21,117 nt of DNA from DATFLS01 sp964413425 (GTDB lineage Bacteria; Fidelibacterota; JAANXI01), in assembly GCA_964413425.1 (NCBI GenBank), contig CAYPST010000072.1, positions 1 through 21,117 of the forward strand. The letters are read 5' to 3'. Positions 17,020 to 21,117 of this stretch are shown here, piece after piece. The notes under the pieces were generated by a model. It was not told the origin of the DNA. It worked only from the letters and a program-made list of their open reading frames with translations, and did not search any database. A program made the translations under genes and the position numbers. The number at the start of each line of letters is the position of its first letter. The stretch's first letter is position 1.

Positions 17020-17037
17020 ATTTTGTGTACACAGAAT
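17020..17037. promoter_or_regulatory. Candidate operator palindrome upstream of araB
   Basis: ATTTTGTGT followed by ACACAGAAT forms an 18-bp palindrome matching at 8 of 9 pairs, centred on GTGTACAC. It lies 90 bp from the araB start. Its TGTnnACA form resembles sites of GntR/LacI-type arabinose regulators such as AraR (TGTACGTACA-like), but no regulator gene is in the window and no second copy was found near araA or the GH2 gene. The role is inferred. Confidence 0.45.
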
Positions 17038-17118
17038 AAAATAACATTCGTTGAAAATATATCCCATCCCGTTCGAAATATCCATCAATAAGAGCTGATT
17101 CAGGCGGGAGGCCGGTGA

Positions 17119-17296
17119 TTAATTATCATGACTATTAAGTCAACTCAGGAAAACCGTTAAAACGGTTCAATGGAGAGACTGCTTTCCCGGAACCCCGGGG
17201 ATAAATCCCGGGGTGAAGAAGAATGCGATACATTTTCTCTCCAATTCCTTGGATTAGGAGAGCGTACTGAGCTGATTTAATAGTCATATTAATTAT
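17119..17296. mobile_element. Inverted-repeat element, copy 2, with flanking 8-bp direct repeats
   Basis: The ends TGACTATTAAGTCAACTCAG (17129-17148) and CTGAGCTGATTTAATAGTCA (17267-17286) are inverted repeats matching at 18 of 20. TTAATTAT occurs directly on both sides (17119-17126 and 17289-17296), like a target-site duplication. Inside are AACCGTT/AACGGTT (17152-17167) and ACCCCGGGGAT/ATCCCGGGGT (17192-17214). The sixth base of the terminal repeat is A here and C in copy 1, and the opposite arm changes to match, so pairing is kept in both copies. Confidence 0.75.
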
Positions 17297-17426
17297 TTCG
17301 GATTCAGGCTTCGGGATATGATTCCAGACCAAATTGATACTCGACTGTATGGACTGTATAATGAACACGAACCTACCGCACGAATTCTGAACTCCTGCCT
17401 TTTCCGATCGGAGCTATGCGCCAATT

Positions 17427-18047
17427 TCACCTGTCAACCTTGCGGGATTCAGGCAATGTTCTAATCCGGATGTTCCTGTATTTGACCACACTTTTCCGAT
17501 CGTGCGCCTGCAGGGCGATGGTTCCTGCATCCGGTCGGACGCCTTCCTGAAGAACGTGATCGACCACAGTCTTCCCATCGATTTTGATTACGACGTGCCG
17601 ACCGTCAACCGTGATTTCCTGCGTCCACCATTGATGATCTTCTGCAGGAGAAAAAAACAGGACATTATCGATTCCATACAGACTGCCTGTTTTTTTCCAG
17701 TCGATATAACTGTTGTTCACCTGCGCTTCAAACCCCTGCTCCGGCCATCCCTGGGATTGGTACGCAGTCAAAAAATAAATACCTCCATTCGACCATCGTT
17801 CGGTGTAGACATCCACCCGGAGGACAAAATTACGAAACGGCTGGTGTTCACCCATATAGAACAGGTGACTCCGTGGACCATTCGCAATAATTGCGCTATC
17901 TGCAATTGACCAGCTGTCTGGATGTTCGTTCGCCTTCCAGCCGCTCAGGGAATGCCCGTCAAACAAACGAATCCAGCTCTCCTCTCCCTGGAGTGAGCCA
18001 GTCAGGAATACAATACACCAGGCCAATATGACCGTCTTATGACTCAT
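17427..18047 (-). CDS. Secreted DUF1080 (3-keto-disaccharide hydrolase-like) protein
   Basis: The 206-residue protein starts with a signal peptide (MSHKTVILAWCIVFLTGSL, cleavage near residue 21). The remainder is one DUF1080 / PF06439 domain, a concanavalin-like beta sandwich. Visible family landmarks are WIRLFDGHSLSGWKA near the start, a central NGGIYFLTAY, the FEAQVNN segment, and the terminal strand KYRNIRIR. The family is named after 3-keto-glycoside hydrolase activity in some members, while others are only known as secreted carbohydrate-associated proteins. The gene follows the PD40 protein gene by 66 bp in the same direction, so the two may be co-transcribed. The ATG at 18045-18047 has only a weak ribosome-binding site. 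Family is clear; the substrate is unknown. Confidence 0.88.
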   Translation of the reverse strand: MSHKTVILAWCIVFLTGSLQGEESWIRLFDGHSLSGWKANEHPDSWSIADSAIIANGPRSHLFYMGEHQPFRNFVLRVDVYTERWSNGGIYFLTAYQSQGWPEQGFEAQVNNSYIDWKKTGSLYGIDNVLFFSPAEDHQWWTQEITVDGRHVVIKIDGKTVVDHVLQEGVRPDAGTIALQAHDRKSVVKYRNIRIRTLPESRKVDR

Positions 18048-18113
18048 CGGAACGATTCTTTATGAGAACATGCCTCAGACAGAATTGAACGTCAAGCGAA
18101 TTCGTATCCGACA

Positions 18114-19214
18114 TCATTCCGGCCATACACCCATCTGTTTCGCCTGCTCGATATCATAGATAAAGATGCCGCGTCCCACTCCCGCCGGATCCCCGACCTT
18201 CGCCATCTGGAACTCCAGATATTTGCCGTCATCCCGTACCACGGGGTTGGAGGCTTTGTACTCGGGGTTCATGTTAAAATAGGTGATTCGGTCGAGTTGT
18301 CCCGAACCATCCAGTCTGAGCCGGTACACATCAATATACTGGTAACCTTCACCGCTGTGCCTGTCCGATTCCACACAGGTGTATTCCCCGCCGGGAAAAA
18401 TCCCTTCCGGCTCTTCATATAATTCGTGCTGGGAATAATTGATGATTTCTCCGCTCGCCAGGTCAACCCCCATCACTTCCGTCCCGTTGTAACCATACGC
18501 ACTGAAAATGAGTTCATCCTCCTCCGGCGGGCGAAAATTCTGGGTTTCCAGTCCGGCTTCAAACGGCAGATCCCGGCTGTCAACCAAAAGTTCCTTATTT
18601 ATCAGAGTCGGCGTGCCATCCTGATAGTCGATGCCAGCCATCCAGATCTGGTGCACACCCTCGGGGAGTTTTTCCGGATAGTTTTCGTGATCGATAGTGT
18701 ACGCAATGCGTAATTGAGTGCGAGAGACAGCAGGCCCTTCCGAGCAGCGGGTGCCCAGCGGGATCGGCTCCTGCTCCAGGCTCTTATCCAGCACCCACAA
18801 TTCCGCCGTTGCTCCGCGGCTTGGCCAGGGATCGTCGGCTTTGAAGTCCCGGGCGCCGGAGAGCAGGATATCCCCGTTGCTGAGGTACAGAGCCCGGGTG
18901 TAGCCCTCGTGCCAGTAGTGATGGGTTAAGGGACGAATCGTCCGACTGGCCAATTCAATTTCGTAGACATCGCCGAATGTCCGCTCCAGGAACAGCAACT
19001 TCGATCCGTCCGGTGACCAGTCGGCTCGTTGACCGAAGTGGGTCAACCTCGTAATAAAGGGTGGCAGATGGTCCGCCGGATTTCCAGATGTAATTCCCCA
19101 GGCACGATGGCTCTGCTCCTGCTGGCCAAACGCATCCGTCAGCGGGCTTCCGGCAAGAACTATGGAGATCAACAGTAAAACCACCCCTTCCGCCGGCAAT
19201 TTTTTGCTTAACAT
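18114..19214 (-). CDS. Secreted PD40-type beta-propeller protein
   Basis: The 366-residue protein has a signal peptide (hydrophobic stretch at 10-22, cleavage near residue 30). Several TolB/PD40-like blades follow. The clearest are ADWSPDGSKLLFLE, LYLSNGDILLSGA, and NPVVRDDGKYLEFQMA near the C-terminus, each with the turn-plus-Asp-Gly pattern of WD40-like propellers. Parts such as VYEIELASRTIRPLTHH read like the usual phrase in which a property is listed for each blade. There is no enzymatic domain, so a binding or scaffold role outside the cytoplasm is likely, though lyase-like propellers cannot be excluded. GGAG lies eight bases before the ATG at 19212-19214. It sits directly upstream of the DUF1080 gene. 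Confidence 0.8.
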   Translation of the reverse strand: MLSKKLPAEGVVLLLISIVLAGSPLTDAFGQQEQSHRAWGITSGNPADHLPPFITRLTHFGQRADWSPDGSKLLFLERTFGDVYEIELASRTIRPLTHHYWHEGYTRALYLSNGDILLSGARDFKADDPWPSRGATAELWVLDKSLEQEPIPLGTRCSEGPAVSRTQLRIAYTIDHENYPEKLPEGVHQIWMAGIDYQDGTPTLINKELLVDSRDLPFEAGLETQNFRPPEEDELIFSAYGYNGTEVMGVDLASGEIINYSQHELYEEPEGIFPGGEYTCVESDRHSGEGYQYIDVYRLRLDGSGQLDRITYFNMNPEYKASNPVVRDDGKYLEFQMAKVGDPAGVGRGIFIYDIEQAKQMGVWPE

Positions 19215-19379
19215 GGCTTACTCCACTCGTTTAGATTATTCCTGTGTTCTTCCCGAACTTCCTCAAACGAAAGCATGCTTCTCTCTTCTCATTTTCAGAG
19301 AATAACCGGACTCTCGTCCAGAATTCGGGCCGTGATGTCAGAAGAAATGAATATACGTTTCCGCAGTCCGGAATGCCAG

Positions 19380-20369
19380 TCAGACCTGCCCGGAAAGTTC
19401 TGCTTCATCTCGTACCGGCAACCTGTCCCGATCATGCGATTCTCCGAAATCCAGAATCGGCCCCTTCGGCACGATCTGTGTCGGATTGAGCCAGGTGTGG
19501 CTCATATAGTAATGCCGTTTGATATGATCCATATTGCACGTCTCTGCCACGCCGGGCAACTGGTAGAGCTCTTTTGCATAATTCCAGAGATTGGGATAGT
19601 CCGTGATCCGCTTCAGGTTGCATTTGAAATGGGTGTGATAGACGTTGTCAAACCGGTACAGCGTGGTGAACATGCAGATATCCGCTTCAGTCAGCACATC
19701 CCCGCACAGATACCGCTGTTGAGCCAGCACCGCATCCCAGTGATTCAGGGCGTCGAACAGTTCGGTGACCGCATTTTCGTAGGCCCGCTGCGTGCCGGCA
19801 AATCCTGCCCGGTAGACCCCGTTATTGACCGGTTCGTAAATCTCATCGATCCTCCGATCCACCTGCTCCCGCAGATCGCCGGGATAGAAGGTTACTTCCC
19901 GCCGGGCAAGATTATCGAATTCGGTATCCAGCAACCGCAGGATCTCCCGGGACTCATTGTTGACGATGGTTTCCTTCTGTTTATCCCAGAGAACCGGCAC
20001 CGAAACCCGGCAGGTGGCCTCAGGATCCGCTTTCTGGTAAATCTCCCGCAGATAGCGCGATCCGTACAGCGGATCCGGATACCTCTCCGAGAATTCCCAT
20101 CCGTCCTCGATACGCACCGGTTCGACAACAGACATCGAAATGGCGTCCTCCAGTCCCTTCCAGCGCCGCATGATGGCGGTTCGATGCGCCCAGGGACAGG
20201 CCCGGGAAATATACAGATGATATCGTCCCGCCTCGGCCGGAAATTCCGCCGAGGGATCATCCTTTATCCAGTTGCGAAAGGTGGTCTGCTCCCGGATAAA
20301 CTCGCCGCTGTGCTCATCGCTTTTCAAGGAATTTTCCGTGGACCATTGTCCGTGAATGAGTCGTCCCAT
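19380..20369 (-). CDS. yqjG: Glutathionyl-hydroquinone reductase (GST Xi class)
   Basis: The 329-residue cytoplasmic enzyme belongs to the S-glutathionyl-hydroquinone reductase group (YqjG/PcpF/ECM4), which uses glutathione to reduce glutathionyl-hydroquinones. The catalytic motif ACPWAHR has Cys58, and the thioredoxin-fold domain continues to a VPVLWD and NNESREILR segment that binds glutathione. The C-terminal helical domain includes LCGDVLTEADICMFTTLYRFD, and the family-specific HIKRHYYMSH stretch follows. Length agrees with E. coli YqjG (328). The ATG at 20367-20369 is preceded by a strong AAGGAGG. It ends 165 bp before the PD40 gene and has no evident functional link to its neighbours. 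Confidence 0.94.
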   Translation of the reverse strand: MGRLIHGQWSTENSLKSDEHSGEFIREQTTFRNWIKDDPSAEFPAEAGRYHLYISRACPWAHRTAIMRRWKGLEDAISMSVVEPVRIEDGWEFSERYPDPLYGSRYLREIYQKADPEATCRVSVPVLWDKQKETIVNNESREILRLLDTEFDNLARREVTFYPGDLREQVDRRIDEIYEPVNNGVYRAGFAGTQRAYENAVTELFDALNHWDAVLAQQRYLCGDVLTEADICMFTTLYRFDNVYHTHFKCNLKRITDYPNLWNYAKELYQLPGVAETCNMDHIKRHYYMSHTWLNPTQIVPKGPILDFGESHDRDRLPVRDEAELSGQV

Positions 20370-20664
20370 TTATTGTCCTCCTTTTTTGGCTAAAATTAGC
20401 ATGCTGTATTTCAATTATCATCATCGCTATTACTTCAATTACTTAACAAGTGTTCAACGAAGATTCAACCTGTCCTGTTCGAACAGGCATATTTATCAGC
20501 CCGTGTACTGGTGTGCAGAGATGTGGAGCATTCTCCCGGGCCCTCCATTGGAAAATTTATATCCCGTCCCGATGGGACTTAGATTTCTATGGCTATTTAG
20601 CTTACACAGTTTATGGGGAGAACAGGGGGTATTAGATGCACCGCGACAGAATGACCCCCTCTGT

Positions 20665-20685
20665 CTCCCCCTCAGTAAGGGGGAG
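20665..20685. repeat. GC-rich hairpin
   Basis: CTCCCCCT (20665-20672) and AGGGGGAG (20678-20685) form an eight-pair stem with a five-base loop. The copy lies in gene-free DNA with no T-run after it, so terminator function is not supported. Confidence 0.55.
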
Positions 20686-20776
20686 AACGAGAAAAGGAAG
20701 TCTGTAGTATTAGTGGATGGTCGGCCTCCTGAGTAAAGTCCTGCCAGCCCGAATAAGTCATAAAAAAATGGCACAC

Positions 20777-20840
20777 CCCAGCGGGATCCCAATGGGACAG
20801 ATGAACACAGAAAAACAGAGCCTGCCCCGATACGTCGGGG
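20777..20840. repeat. Dispersed hairpin repeat, right-edge copy
   Basis: CCCAGCGGG is followed by TCCCAATGGGA (20787-20797), then a GATGAACAC phrase and an A-rich run, the same order as at 833-870. CCCCGA/TCGGGG follows at 20825-20840. The similarity across about 20 kb marks this as a dispersed intergenic repeat. Confidence 0.55.
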
Positions 20841-21117
20841 ATGCCCACAGATCTCCCTCCCCAATCCAACACTTTATATAAGTTCAAAGATCCAGAAGGA
20901 AGCGTGGGAAGAGGGAGTGAATCTCTGCTGAAGATCGCACCCTGCTTAATATCGGCCACCTCCCACTCCGATGTCCCTCAATTCCTCTGTACATGGTTGG
21001 GTGGCGGCTGGGACTCTTTTCTCTTGACTCATAACTCTTTTCTTTATTGCCTATCTGTGTCCATCCACTGTTTCCGTGGGTATCCGTGTGCTATTTATGA
21101 ATAATCCAGGCTGGAAA

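Larger units (their letters stand above)
16931..17426. other. Upstream region of the arabinose cluster
   Basis: This roughly 500-bp gap lies between the DUF1080 gene and araB, both on the minus strand. It holds the araB ribosome-binding site, a candidate operator palindrome (17020-17037) and copy 2 of the inverted-repeat element (17129-17286). The 17135-17368 open frame runs through the element and is not a credible gene. The araB promoter probably lies here, but I cannot place -35 and -10 boxes with confidence. Confidence 0.6.
20370..21117. other. Gene-free stretch of about 0.75 kb at the right edge
   Basis: No credible gene was seen. Short open frames on both strands match nothing and read through repeats. 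The stretch holds TCCCGATGGGA (20567-20577), CTCCCCCT/AGGGGGAG (20665-20685), a CCCAGCGGGATCCCAATGGGA pair (20777-20797) followed by GATGAACAC, and CCCCGA/TCGGGG (20825-20840). These look like decayed dispersed repeats. Confidence 0.65.

Overview
The window looks like chromosomal DNA from a Gram-negative bacterium, probably an uncultivated member of the FCB group (Bacteroidota, Calditrichota or Marinimicrobia-like). The reasons are a predicted outer-membrane beta-barrel protein, many Sec signal peptides, a Tat-exported enzyme, secreted DUF1080 and PD40 proteins, and intergenic DNA full of short degenerate repeats. The phylum is a guess. All recognised genes lie on the minus strand, so transcription runs right to left. 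No tRNA, rRNA, transposase or CRISPR array was found.

Layout, left to right. 1-443: N-terminal part of a CRISPR-associated NE0113-family (CARF / ring-nuclease type) protein whose 3' end is off the window, suggesting a type III CRISPR locus further left. 444-1601: gene-free, with a degenerate 21-bp tandem array and a 7-bp tandem array. 1602-6956: an AmmeMemoRadiSam gene set, transcribed as radical SAM enzyme (amrS), then an AmrB-AmrA fusion, then a polytopic membrane protein with a spermidine-synthase-like SAM domain. The radical SAM enzyme has a Tat signal and the fusion has a Sec-type signal, so the system may act outside the cytoplasm. 7090-7983: a predicted outer-membrane beta-barrel protein with a small LSm-like N-terminal domain. 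8059-8916: gene-poor DNA with a DUF1761 remnant and a second 21-bp array.

8917-16930: an L-arabinose cluster transcribed araB, araD, araA, then a secreted 1271-residue GH2 enzyme. AraB, AraD and AraA form the bacterial route from L-arabinose to D-xylulose 5-phosphate. The GH2 enzyme keeps both catalytic glutamates but has a LamG-like domain inserted in the barrel. By hand alignment it lacks the residues LacZ uses to hold the galactose 6-hydroxyl. With its position beside araBDA, this suggests release of L-arabinopyranose rather than galactose. A palindrome upstream of araB is a candidate operator. Two copies of a small element with terminal inverted repeats lie between araD and araA and upstream of araB.

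17427-19214: a secreted DUF1080 protein and a secreted PD40 beta-propeller protein. 19380-20369: a glutathionyl-hydroquinone reductase. 20370-21117: gene-free DNA with short hairpin repeats. No arabinose regulator or transporter lies in the window.
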